In this document: in pieces, positions 41,177 to 48,610 of the stretch | How positions within the stretch are numbered: the stretch's first letter is position 1 | How the letters are laid out: each line of letters starts with the position of its first letter | Assembly: GCF_000380965.1 (NCBI RefSeq) | Contig: NZ_KB905561.1 | Span: 1 to 64,000 of the forward strand | Direction: 5' to 3' | Source: Paenibacillus ginsengihumi DSM 21568 | GTDB lineage: Bacteria; Bacillota; Bacilli; Paenibacillales; NBRC-103111 | DNA length: 64,000 nucleotides | The notes under the pieces: generated by a model | What the model was told of the DNA's origin: nothing | The model's input: the letters and a program-made list of their open reading frames with translations, nothing else | Database searches by the model: none | Program-made: the position numbers and the translations under genes

Positions 41177-42970
41177 ATGAATCGACCGTTGCCGCAAACA
41201 TGGGATTTGGAACGTTTTTTTTCGGGAGGAAGCGGATCGCAGGCTTTCGCCGAGTTTTTGGGCAAGCTTGAGCGTACGCTGGCCGATTTGAACGCGGCGA
41301 TCGCCGAATGGCGGCGACCAGGCAGCCCCGAAGCCGGCGCCGCGTCGCTGCTGCCGCTTGCGGAGCTGGCGCAGCAGGCGCTGCTGATGGTGCGCGAGGC
41401 CGATTCGTTCACCGCCTGCCTGGCGGCTGAGAATCAGGATGACAAGCAGGCGGTCATACTCGGCGGGCAGGTCCGCACGCTGGCGGCCGATTACGCTGCG
41501 GCAATGACCCGATTCGACGATGCGCTGGCGAAGATCGACGATGACCTATGGGCGGGCATGCTGGCGCGTCCGGAGCTTGCCGCGATCGCATACCCGCTTG
41601 ACGAGCGAAGGACGCTCGCGGCCGAGAAGCTGCCGCCGGAGCTGGAAGCGCTGGCCGGCGATCTGGCTGTGGACGGCTACCACGGCTGGGGCGAGCTGTA
41701 CAATACGACGGTCGGCAAATTCCGCATTTTGCTCGAGGAGAACGGGCGTACGGAAGCGCTATCCGCAGGTCAGGCGGCCAACCGGATGCATAGCGCCGAC
41801 CGCGCCGTACGCGATCGCGTCTTCCGCCTGTGGGAAGAGGAATGGGCGAAGCATGCCGACTACTGCGCAGACGCGCTCAACCGTCTCGCCGGCTTCCGGC
41901 TGAAGCTGTATGAGCGCCGCGGCTGGGATTCGGTGCTGAAGGAGCCGCTCGCTATCAACCGGATGTCTGCGGAGACGCTGGATGCGATGTGGAGCGTGAT
42001 CGAGAAGAGCAAGCCGGTTTTCGTCCGCTTTCTGGAGCGCAAAGCGAAGCTGCTAGGCCTCTATAAGCTCGGCTGGCACGACGTCGAGGCTCCGCTCGGC
42101 CAAGGAGGCCGCGTATACAGCTATGACGAGGGAGCGGAGCTGATCGTCCGGCAGTTCCGCCGCTTCAGCCCTAAGCTGGCGGAGTTCGCCGAGATGGCGC
42201 TGGAGAAGCGCTGGATTGAAGCGGAGGACCGGCCCGGCAAGCGCCCCGGAGGCTTTTGCACGTCGTTCCCGATCGCCAAGGAAACGCGCATTTTTATGAC
42301 GTACGCCGGAACGGCTTCGAATGTGTCGACGCTTGCCCACGAGCTCGGACACGGCTACCACCAGCACGTGATGAATGACTTGCCGGCAATGGCCCAGGAA
42401 TATGCGATGAACGTGGCGGAGACGGCATCCTCCTTTGCGGAGATGGTCGTGTCCGATGCGGCCGTCAAGGAGGCGGCGACGCCGGAAGAGAAGCTCGCAC
42501 TGCTGGAGGACAAAATCCAGCGATCCGTCGCTTTTTATATGAACATCCACGCCCGTTTTCTGTTCGAGACCGCCTTTTACGAGGAGCGACGCCGCGGGTT
42601 GGTCGGCGTGGAGCGGCTGAACGAGCTGATGTTGGATGCCCAGCGCAAAGCTTATTGCGGCGCGTTGAGCGAATATCATCCTTATTTCTGGGCATCGAAG
42701 CTGCATTTTTATATTACCGAGGTGCCTTTTTATAATTTCCCTTATACGTTCGGCTACATGTTCAGCACAGGGCTGTATGCCGAGGCGATCAGCGGCGGAG
42801 CGAGCTTTGAAGACAAATATGCGGCGCTTTTGCGCGATACCGGGACGATGACGGTGGAAGATTTGGCGATGAAGCATTTGGGGGTCGATCTGCGCCGGGA
42901 AGAGTTCTGGCAGCGGGCGATGGATGTGACGACGGCGGATGTGGAGCAGTTCCTCGCTTTGACGGAATAG
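41177..42970 (+). CDS. pepF: Oligoendopeptidase F family M3B metallopeptidase
   Basis: This 597-residue cytoplasmic zinc peptidase cleaves short peptides. The HEXXH motif is His388-Glu389-x-x-His392 in LAHELGHGYHQH, followed by the third ligand region ETASSFAEM. The N-terminal M3B region contains the usual helical segment with YNTTVGKF. Length and motifs match PepF-type enzymes. AAAGGTGAG precedes ATG 41177. A VOC-family gene follows 52 bp later and may be co-transcribed. Confidence 0.93.
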   Translation: MNRPLPQTWDLERFFSGGSGSQAFAEFLGKLERTLADLNAAIAEWRRPGSPEAGAASLLPLAELAQQALLMVREADSFTACLAAENQDDKQAVILGGQVRTLAADYAAAMTRFDDALAKIDDDLWAGMLARPELAAIAYPLDERRTLAAEKLPPELEALAGDLAVDGYHGWGELYNTTVGKFRILLEENGRTEALSAGQAANRMHSADRAVRDRVFRLWEEEWAKHADYCADALNRLAGFRLKLYERRGWDSVLKEPLAINRMSAETLDAMWSVIEKSKPVFVRFLERKAKLLGLYKLGWHDVEAPLGQGGRVYSYDEGAELIVRQFRRFSPKLAEFAEMALEKRWIEAEDRPGKRPGGFCTSFPIAKETRIFMTYAGTASNVSTLAHELGHGYHQHVMNDLPAMAQEYAMNVAETASSFAEMVVSDAAVKEAATPEEKLALLEDKIQRSVAFYMNIHARFLFETAFYEERRRGLVGVERLNELMLDAQRKAYCGALSEYHPYFWASKLHFYITEVPFYNFPYTFGYMFSTGLYAEAISGGASFEDKYAALLRDTGTMTVEDLAMKHLGVDLRREEFWQRAMDVTTADVEQFLALTE

Positions 42971-43022
42971 TTGAAGGTATGAGCATGGGGGATACGGAAT
43001 AAAGGAAAGGAGTGCAAACAGG

Positions 43023-43412
43023 ATGATCCAGGTTAGCGCCATGCATCATGTCAGTTTGCTCGTGACGGATTTGGAGCGGGCCAAGGCATTTTACCGGGAG
43101 GTGATCAGGCTGCAGGAGATCGAGCGGCCGCCGTTCGAATTTCCCGGGGCCTGGTTTGCGGTCGGCTCCTCCGGCCAGCAGCTTCACTTGATCGTGCATC
43201 GGGGGGAGTGCCTGCGTCAAGGGGGCATCGATTCGCGGGACGGGCATTTTGCGTTCAGGGTGACCAGCTTCAAGGATACGTTGGCCTGGCTCGACCGCTG
43301 CGGCATCGAATATGACGCCAGGCCGAATTCGAAAGCAGGGTTTCCGCAAATTTATGTGCTGGACCCGGACCGCAACATCATCGAGCTGAATGCCGAACAC
43401 GCTGATCTATAA
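43023..43412 (+). CDS. VOC/glyoxalase superfamily protein
   Basis: This 129-residue single-module vicinal-oxygen-chelate protein has the likely metal ligand His in MHHVSLLVTDLERAKAFY and a C-terminal Glu in YVLDPDRNIIELN. The fold supports lyases, dioxygenases and fosfomycin-type resistance enzymes; the substrate is unknown. AAAGGAG lies before ATG 43023. It is close behind pepF on the same strand. Confidence 0.88.
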   Translation: MIQVSAMHHVSLLVTDLERAKAFYREVIRLQEIERPPFEFPGAWFAVGSSGQQLHLIVHRGECLRQGGIDSRDGHFAFRVTSFKDTLAWLDRCGIEYDARPNSKAGFPQIYVLDPDRNIIELNAEHADL

Positions 43413-43541
43413 AGTATCGTATAGGTCTATAGAACTATATAAATAAACCGACTGTTTTCGACAATGCTTGAAAAACCATGTCTTTTTTTGTTATTTCATG
43501 TTGAATTCGATAAAAATATTTAAATAAAGTAAATTTTTATG

Positions 43542-43569
43542 TTGAAAAATAGGTAAAATGATCTATAAT
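43542..43569 (+). promoter_or_regulatory. Sigma-A-type promoter with flanking AGGTCTAYAG motifs
   Basis: TTGAAA at 43542-43547 and TATAAT at 43564-43569 are 16 bases apart. Related words ATAGGTCTATAGAACTA near 43430 and ATAGGTCTACAGCACTAGAAC near 43568 flank an AT-rich stretch; they may be paired operator sites. Confidence 0.6.
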
Positions 43570-43633
43570 AGGTCTACAGCACTAGAACTAACATCATGGT
43601 TTCATATTATGCCGGAAAGGAGGTTTTTCATTC

Positions 43634-44011
43634 ATGATTCGGAATACGCTGCCGCTGGCTAGGCAGTTGGATATGGTGTTTCGGGAGCTGAAAGAAGAAC
43701 TCGCTCATTTGACTTCCGGTACCGTATTCGTGCAGATTCGCAACAATGTGGTCGGAAAGTTCGGGATTCGACATTTTCCGATCGAGAGCAAGGGGAACGA
43801 GCTTCGAAAAATGGACAAGGGATTGTCGGAAGTACACCAGCAATCGATCCGCCAAACCGCGCTTGAAGCGGTAAAGCTCATGCGCTGGACGCACGGCGAG
43901 ATCCAGTTCGAATTCGCCATGAGGCAAAACCAGCTCTGCACAAGTGTCTGCTTCGAATCGAATTATAATATGTCCAACTTGCTGAACAAACCGTCCGAAT
44001 GGAAGGACTAG
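43634..44011 (+). CDS. Conserved hypothetical protein, 125 residues
   Basis: A near-ideal ribosome site AAAGGAGGT and a good promoter precede ATG 43634. The protein begins MIRNTLPLARQLDMVFRELK and has a central FVQIRNNVVGKFGIRHFP. A C-terminal stretch with HGEIQFEFAMRQNQLC follows. No membrane segment, signal peptide or known catalytic motif is visible. It is mixed alpha/beta by composition. I recognise it only as a protein likely conserved among Paenibacillus and give no function. Confidence 0.75.
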   Translation: MIRNTLPLARQLDMVFRELKEELAHLTSGTVFVQIRNNVVGKFGIRHFPIESKGNELRKMDKGLSEVHQQSIRQTALEAVKLMRWTHGEIQFEFAMRQNQLCTSVCFESNYNMSNLLNKPSEWKD

Positions 44012-44126
44012 CCGTAATACGAACGTCATTATTTATTCGTTATTCCTTATTGTCTTTTTTTCATGATCAGGGTATGTCTTGCCGTCCTGTCCACAATGCC
44101 GAAGTTGGCCTTGGCAGGGCGGCTTC

Positions 44127-44154
44127 TTGTTCCGGGATGCGAATCCGTTATAAT
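44127..44154 (+). promoter_or_regulatory. Promoter-like pair reading antisense into the SASP gene
   Basis: TTGTTC at 44127-44132 and TATAAT at 44149-44154 are 16 bases apart on the plus strand. The next gene in that direction is on the opposite strand, so a transcript would be antisense to the SASP mRNA. Confidence 0.4.
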
Positions 44155-44181
44155 AGAGAAAGGCGACTCCTGAGAGCCGCC
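44155..44181 (-). terminator. Terminator of SASP gene 1
   Basis: Read on the minus strand, an 8-bp stem GGCGGCTC / GAGTCGCC (one G-T pair) is followed by TTTCTC. It lies about 30 bases past the SASP stop. Confidence 0.75.
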
Positions 44182-44211
44182 GTGAAAGAAGTAAGTATAC
44201 GGGAAGGCTGC

Positions 44212-44439
44212 TTATCTTTGGAAGCTGCCGGCCAGTTGCTGCTCGGCGATTTGAACGAGACGACGAGTGATGTGGCCACCAATCGCACCCGTATCGCGAG
44301 TAGCCATGAAGCCGTAGTATCCGTCTTGAGGGATTTGAATGCCCAGCTCTTGAGCAACCTCATACTTCATTTGTTCCAGAGCTTGCGAAGCTTGAGGAAC
44401 AACCAGAACGTTGCTGCTGCGGGATTGTCCTGCGCCCAT
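44212..44439 (-). CDS. Alpha/beta-type small acid-soluble spore protein, copy 1
   Basis: This 75-residue protein is an alpha/beta SASP that coats and protects spore DNA. It begins MGAGQSRSSNVLVVPQASQAL, with the conserved MKYEVAQELGI cleavage/contact region and TRDTGAIGGHITRRLVQ. AGGAGGTGA precedes ATG 44439. A sigma-G-like promoter lies upstream. It is nearly identical to the protein at 49931-50158, differing mainly in the last residues and two conservative substitutions. Confidence 0.95.
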   Translation of the reverse strand: MGAGQSRSSNVLVVPQASQALEQMKYEVAQELGIQIPQDGYYGFMATRDTGAIGGHITRRLVQIAEQQLAGSFQR

Positions 44440-44463
44440 CGATATCACCTCCTGTTCGTTAGG

Positions 44464-44490
44464 TAGTATGTGCCAAAACGCGGTTTATAC
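44464..44490 (-). promoter_or_regulatory. Candidate sigma-G promoter of SASP gene 1
   Basis: On the minus strand GTATA (44490-44486) and CATACTA (44470-44464) match the forespore consensus, but with a 15-base spacer that is shorter than usual. Confidence 0.5.
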
Positions 44491-44603
44491 GCATGGCACC
44501 TGCTGGAAATTTCGACCACAAATCCTTTCCGTCCTTGGTCGTTACCTGCGGTTCAAGAAAATTCGCCGGAGGATTCCGTCCAATCTTCAAGAGAGTCAGC
44601 AAA

Positions 44604-44788
44604 TGTTGTATTTTGTACAACAAAAACGGGGCAATAACCCCTATTTGCGGCTCAATGTTGCACTTTGTACAACATTTTAGCAATGATCCTCGATGTGGAG
44701 CCCATTTGCCTTCAAATTGTTGCACAAAATGCAACATTACCCTTCTTCTGGTGCGAAGAGGCCTGAAAATGTTGCATTTTTTGCAGGA
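44604..44788 (-). repeat. Four-palindrome array (52-62-52 spacing), copy D
   Basis: Modules lie at 44604-44622, 44656-44674, 44718-44736 and 44770-44788, with centres 44613, 44665, 44727 and 44779. It is inverted relative to copies A and C. Upstream, a decayed Y-like fragment (GGTCGTTACCTGCGGTTCAAG) is seen near 44540. Confidence 0.85.
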
Positions 44789-44814
44789 TTTGTCGCCTCA
44801 TGTGCCCAGGGAGG

Positions 44815-44890
44815 GGCCGCGCTAACGCGGAGTTCGCACGCTGACGAGGAGCTGGATGCTAACGCGGAGTTCGCACGCTGCCGCTCAAGC
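44815..44890 (-). repeat. GCTAACGCGGAGTTCGCACGCTG tandem array
   Basis: Two close copies of CTAACGCGGAGTTCGCACGCTG occur here, matching the reverse complement of the arrays at 326-426 and 34018-34145. As there, the array abuts the module-1 end of a palindrome array. Confidence 0.6.
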
Positions 44891-44972
44891 GCAGCCTCGC
44901 TCATCTCTGGCGAAGGTGCTTCGGATAGAAGCTTCTCTTCATGCTCGCTGGTCTAGGGTGCTGTTTGCTGGG

Positions 44973-45157
44973 CTAACGCTAGCCAGAGAGCTTATTTCGC
45001 TCGAAACGATCAATTTGAAGTTGTAACGCAAGTGAGCAGCCTTATTTGGCATTTTGGGCTGCCGTATTCAACATTTCTGACCAAATAGCGTTACTTAGTT
45101 TCGTTACATTTTTATCAGGGCACGTTTTATCAAAATAGCGTTTGTCACTAGCGTTAG
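44973..45157 (+). repeat. 185-bp element with terminal inverted repeats, copy 3
   Basis: This full-length copy has perfect 10-bp ends CTAACGCTAG / CTAGCGTTAG. Internal words GTAACGCAAGTGAGCAGCC and TTTCTGACCAAATAGCG are shared with the other copies. Confidence 0.85.
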
Positions 45158-45274
45158 AAATTCGGAAGCTTCGGCGGGAGCGCGGAAAGAAACAGCTCAG
45201 GAAGGAACAGCCCAGGAAGAAGCAACTCAGGAAGGGAAAGCTGAAAAAACACAGCTTGGGCAGTTGAGGGCGCT

Positions 45275-45359
45275 TATGACGAGCGCTTCCTTACGTCATC
45301 GGTCGTCACCTGCGGTGTTGAAATTTTGTCGGCGTATATCGCCAAATTTTCAAGATAGG
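45275..45359 (-). repeat. 90-bp dispersed unit 'Y', copy identical (inverted) to 1-85
   Basis: Eighty-four of 85 bases are the exact reverse complement of 1-85. Its end, CAAGATAGGA, runs straight into the ribosome site AGGAGG of the next gene. Confidence 0.9.
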
Positions 45360-45370
45360 AGGTATTCGCC

Positions 45371-45856
45371 ATGGCTTTTCGACTTACCTGCAATGGTTGG
45401 TCCCACGATGTCGGCCTGCAAATTATCCATGCGGACGTAAAGCTCGAAATCGACGGCGAGACGGTTATCGACGAGCCGCTGTGCGTCGATGTCGGCATGC
45501 CGGCCATGCTGCTCAGTTTGTACCGGGACGTCGACCCGGACCGTTGGAGCGAGCCGGACATGTGGGAGAGCAAGCCGTTCTTTTGCTGCGGCTGCGGCGA
45601 TCCGGAATGCCGTGCGTTTTCGTTCCGGGTGCGTCATGAGGGGGAGCGGATCATGCTTACGGAGCTGGAGGAAAGGCAGGGGGATGAGCCGCGCATTTTG
45701 GTGGAATATGCGGTCGACCGCAAGGAGTACGCGGAGCAGGTTCGGCAGGTCGGCCAGCAGTTTGTCGAATTTGCGGACCGGCTTGATTACCGCCCGCTGT
45801 ACCCGAATACGCTGGCTCATGCGAAATCGCTGCTCGCCGGCCATTCGCCCGGCTAA
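45371..45856 (+). CDS. Hypothetical protein with cysteine cluster
   Basis: This 161-residue protein starts MAFRLTCNGWSHDVGLQ and contains a metal-binding-like cluster CCGCGDPEC near residues 72-80. It has no membrane segment or signal peptide. AGGAGG directly precedes the start and overlaps the end of a dispersed Y unit, so the repeat contributes to the translation start region. I do not recognise the family. Metal binding is inferred from the cysteines alone. Confidence 0.75.
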   Translation: MAFRLTCNGWSHDVGLQIIHADVKLEIDGETVIDEPLCVDVGMPAMLLSLYRDVDPDRWSEPDMWESKPFFCCGCGDPECRAFSFRVRHEGERIMLTELEERQGDEPRILVEYAVDRKEYAEQVRQVGQQFVEFADRLDYRPLYPNTLAHAKSLLAGHSPG

Positions 45857-45886
45857 AAACCAGGCGCCGCCGGCTGCTGCATGAAC

Positions 45887-45910
45887 GGGGGACAGGCTTC
45901 CCCGTCCCCC
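45887..45910. terminator. Hairpin between convergent genes
   Basis: Stem GGGGGAC / GTCCCCC with a 10-base loop lies between the cysteine-cluster gene and the YcgQ-like gene. No long T-run is present. Confidence 0.55.
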
Positions 45911-45924
45911 TGCATCGTATCGGC

Positions 45925-46917
45925 CTATGTTCCGAAATCGTAATTCGGATAAACATACGGCGTCTTCGCCGGTTCGGCCTTCGCCACCTTTTCCGGCTTC
46001 AGCACCATAATCTCCATGTCGTCGAATGTCGTCTTCCCGATCGTTCCCGTGACGGTTACCCAGCTGTCGGTGGCAAAGTTGCGGGCCCGGTCGTATTCGA
46101 CCAGCACCCCGAACGGCGCAGCGTCCGCCGAGCAGCACTGCAACGAGAAGCGGCCGAGGACGAACTGGTTATCCTTCATATTCTCCTGGCGGTATACGAA
46201 GCCGGTCAGCTCCAGCTTTTTGCCGACGAACCGGTCCAGGTACAGATCGACCGTCGTCAGCGTCTCCATATACAGCTCTTCCTTCACCTGAATGACTTCG
46301 CTTTGATACAGCTCCTTGGCATATTTGGCATAGGCCCACGTAAATTTGTCGGACGGAAACAATTCGTCCAGGGACGCCTCGTCCTCTGCGGAAGCCGGCG
46401 GAACCGCTTCGGGAGCCGCAGGAGCGGCAGAAGCTTCCCCGTCCGAGGCATCGGCATCCGGCTTCGCGTCAAGCTCCGCAGCGCCCGGATCATCACCAGC
46501 TGCGCTGCCCGCTTTCTTGACCGAGCTTGCGCTGCTTAAGTTCATGCCTTTCTTCGCGGCCAGGCTCGAGCCCATCGTGGCGTCCGGCAGCAGGAAGCCG
46601 AGCAGCAGCGGAAACAGAAACAGCCCGTAGACGACGGCGTTTTTGAAGAGCGAGCGGGACGGCGTATGGTCGTGGCCGTCGCAGCTGCAGCTTGCGGCGC
46701 TGCCGCGCGGCGCAACAAAATGGCGCACCGCCAAATAAAGCTGATAGACGGCGGCTGCATACAGCCCGAGCGCCGACCATTTGACATAGTCGACCATGCG
46801 CGGGGCTATGTATAGGAATATGTTATCCGTTCTGACCAAATATACGATATAGACGGCAAAGCCGAGCAAAATCGACGATTTCAGCAAATGATGAAAGGCG
46901 AGCATGCGCGGGCTCAA
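45925..46917 (-). CDS. YcgQ/TIGR03943 family protein
   Basis: This 330-residue membrane-anchored protein has hydrophobic segments near residues 12-30, 42-62 and 95-112. A low-complexity linker (about 130-175, Ala/Ser/Asp/Glu-rich) follows, then a C-terminal domain with LQCCSADAAPFGV and WVTVTGTIGKT. It matches the TIGR03943/DUF1980 (YcgQ) family, which pairs with YcgR-type permeases. The start is TTG 46917, supported by AAGGAG eight bases upstream. It follows the permease gene by 17 bp in one operon. The role is unproven; metal handling is inferred from the partner. Confidence 0.85.
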   Translation of the reverse strand: MSPRMLAFHHLLKSSILLGFAVYIVYLVRTDNIFLYIAPRMVDYVKWSALGLYAAAVYQLYLAVRHFVAPRGSAASCSCDGHDHTPSRSLFKNAVVYGLFLFPLLLGFLLPDATMGSSLAAKKGMNLSSASSVKKAGSAAGDDPGAAELDAKPDADASDGEASAAPAAPEAVPPASAEDEASLDELFPSDKFTWAYAKYAKELYQSEVIQVKEELYMETLTTVDLYLDRFVGKKLELTGFVYRQENMKDNQFVLGRFSLQCCSADAAPFGVLVEYDRARNFATDSWVTVTGTIGKTTFDDMEIMVLKPEKVAKAEPAKTPYVYPNYDFGT

Positions 46918-46934
46918 GATTCACACTCCTTTAC

Positions 46935-48068
46935 TTAAGCAAAAAATAGCCGTTCGAACAGCAGCGACGCGGCCAGCACAACGACGATGACGAGCGCCGA
47001 CATTAGTAGCACGAAGCGGGCGCGGAAGGCCGACAGCAGCATGAGCGTGCCTTTGATATCGAGCATCGGGCCGAACACGAGAAAGGTAAGCAGCGAGCCT
47101 GTCGAAAAGGTCGTCGTAAACGACGAGGCGACGAACGCATCCGAGGTCGAGCAGAGCGACAGCACATAAGCGAGCCCCATCATGAACAGATGCGAGCTGA
47201 ATTCCCCCTGGCCGATGGCAACGAGGCTCTCCCTGGCGACGAGCGTCTGGATAAGCGCCGTCAGCATGGCGCCGAAGATCAAATATTTGCCCATGTCGAA
47301 AAACTCGTCCGAGGCGTGGCCGAGCACCCCGGTCACTTTGCCCTTGAACCCGGCGCCGTGCGCATGGGCATGGTCGTGATGGTGATCATGAGGATGGCGG
47401 TGATCGTGCCCCGCATGTAAGGCGGCCGGGCGGCGGTCGGGCTGGGCCCGCGATTGTATGCCGCCTGGAACAGGGCCATGGTCGTGCCGGTGCGGCTGCC
47501 CATGCCGCGAATTCGCCCCGGCGAGCCTCAGCGGATTCGTTCTGACGAGCTTATAGACGAGCCAGCCGATCGCGAACGCGACAATAAAGGCGAGCGCCAT
47601 TCGCGAATAGGCGATTTCCGGCCGGCTGCGAAACGCCATGAACGTCGAGGCGAAGACGACGGGATTGATAATCGGCCCGACGAGAATGAACACGACGGCG
47701 ATATAGACAGGCATGCCCTTTCTCATCAAGCGCCGGATGACGGGAATCATCCCGCATTCGCACAGCGGAAAAATAAGCCCGGCGACGCAGGCGAAGCCGA
47801 TGCCGAGCAGCGGATTTTTGGGCATAAGCCTGCGGAGGGTCTGCTCGGAAACGAACATTTGCAAGAGCGCCGAGACGAGCACGCCCAGCAGCACGAACGG
47901 AAAAGCTTCCAATATAATGCTGAGAAACAAGGTCTTGAAGTTTTGCAGCCCGTCCGCCTGCAGAAAGCTCAGATCGGGCAGCGGCTTGTCGGCGATAATG
48001 AGGCCGAGGAGGACCAGGCAGAGCAAGGCGGTCAGCGCAGGTCCCCAGCGAAGCAGCGACGCGGGCAT
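46935..48068 (-). CDS. YcgR-like permease (UPF0718/DUF318)
   Basis: This 377-residue polytopic membrane protein contains the conserved FPLCECGMIPVIRRL. A cytoplasmic His-rich loop near residues 190-245 (runs such as HDHRHPHDHHHDHAHAH) suggests metal ions. About eight membrane segments are visible. This family pairs with YcgQ/TIGR03943 proteins, as here. A ribosome site AAGGAGAA precedes ATG 48068, and a Zur-like half-perfect box lies between promoter and gene. Transport substrate is unknown. Confidence 0.85.
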   Translation of the reverse strand: MPASLLRWGPALTALLCLVLLGLIIADKPLPDLSFLQADGLQNFKTLFLSIILEAFPFVLLGVLVSALLQMFVSEQTLRRLMPKNPLLGIGFACVAGLIFPLCECGMIPVIRRLMRKGMPVYIAVVFILVGPIINPVVFASTFMAFRSRPEIAYSRMALAFIVAFAIGWLVYKLVRTNPLRLAGANSRHGQPHRHDHGPVPGGIQSRAQPDRRPAALHAGHDHRHPHDHHHDHAHAHGAGFKGKVTGVLGHASDEFFDMGKYLIFGAMLTALIQTLVARESLVAIGQGEFSSHLFMMGLAYVLSLCSTSDAFVASSFTTTFSTGSLLTFLVFGPMLDIKGTLMLLSAFRARFVLLMSALVIVVVLAASLLFERLFFA

Positions 48069-48089
48069 AGGCGGTTCTCCTTTTTATAT

Positions 48090-48113
48090 TCGTAATATTT
48101 ATCATCTATTATA
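48090..48113 (-). promoter_or_regulatory. Promoter with Zur/Fur-family-like operator for ycgR-ycgQ
   Basis: A minus-strand TATAAT lies at 48113-48108. Just downstream, TCGTAAT-A-TTTATCA at 48090-48104 matches all seven bases of one Zur half-site and four of seven in the other. The -35 is weak. Confidence 0.4.
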
Positions 48114-48179
48114 GCGTATGCAGCTTGTACTGCCTATAGGACACGTTTTTTGGGGGGAGGGACAAGCTTGCAAAAGAAG

Positions 48180-48209
48180 TTGACAAGGCGAAACCGTTTC
48201 GGCTATATT
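48180..48209 (+). promoter_or_regulatory. Promoter of the T-box-trpS transcript
   Basis: TTGACA at 48180-48185 and TATATT at 48204-48209 are separated by 18 bases. It directly precedes the T-box leader. Confidence 0.8.
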
Positions 48210-48224
48210 AATGCCAATACAGCA

Positions 48225-48560
48225 AAGCGATGACGGGAACAAGTAGGCGGACGAATCAGCTCCACAGAGAGCCGGGAAGGCTGGGAACCGGCGGGCGGGC
48301 GGACGAAGCGAATGGATCCCTGAGCAGCAGGCGGAACGTGCGGAACAGGCCCGACCCGGGAGCAGCGAGACCCGGGAGCAGCGATAAGCGACGAGCGCCG
48401 CATCAGTATGCATCTGCCGGCAGCCCTCCGTTACGGGGCATCAGAGGTTCAGACAAGCCTTGCACCGCCGTGAGGAGGAGCGGGGTTGCAGGCGTTTTTG
48501 TGAACGAATAAGGGTGGCACCACGGTCCTATCGTCCCTTGCGGGCGGAGGGCCTTTTTTG
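48225..48560 (+). promoter_or_regulatory. Tryptophan T-box leader
   Basis: The leader contains the T-box sequence AGGGTGGCACCACGG at 48511-48525, the AG-bulge/distal-loop region CAGAGAGCCGGG, and a specifier loop with Trp codon TGG at 48313-48315 in GAATGGATC. The C in TGGC fits the G discriminator base of tRNA-Trp. A terminator with T-run follows near 48554-48559. Uncharged tRNA-Trp should bind and let transcription reach trpS. Confidence 0.93.
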
Positions 48561-48610
48561 CGTTCCCTGACCTGAATCTGATTCGAAGGATCATGAAGGA
48601 GGAATAAGCC

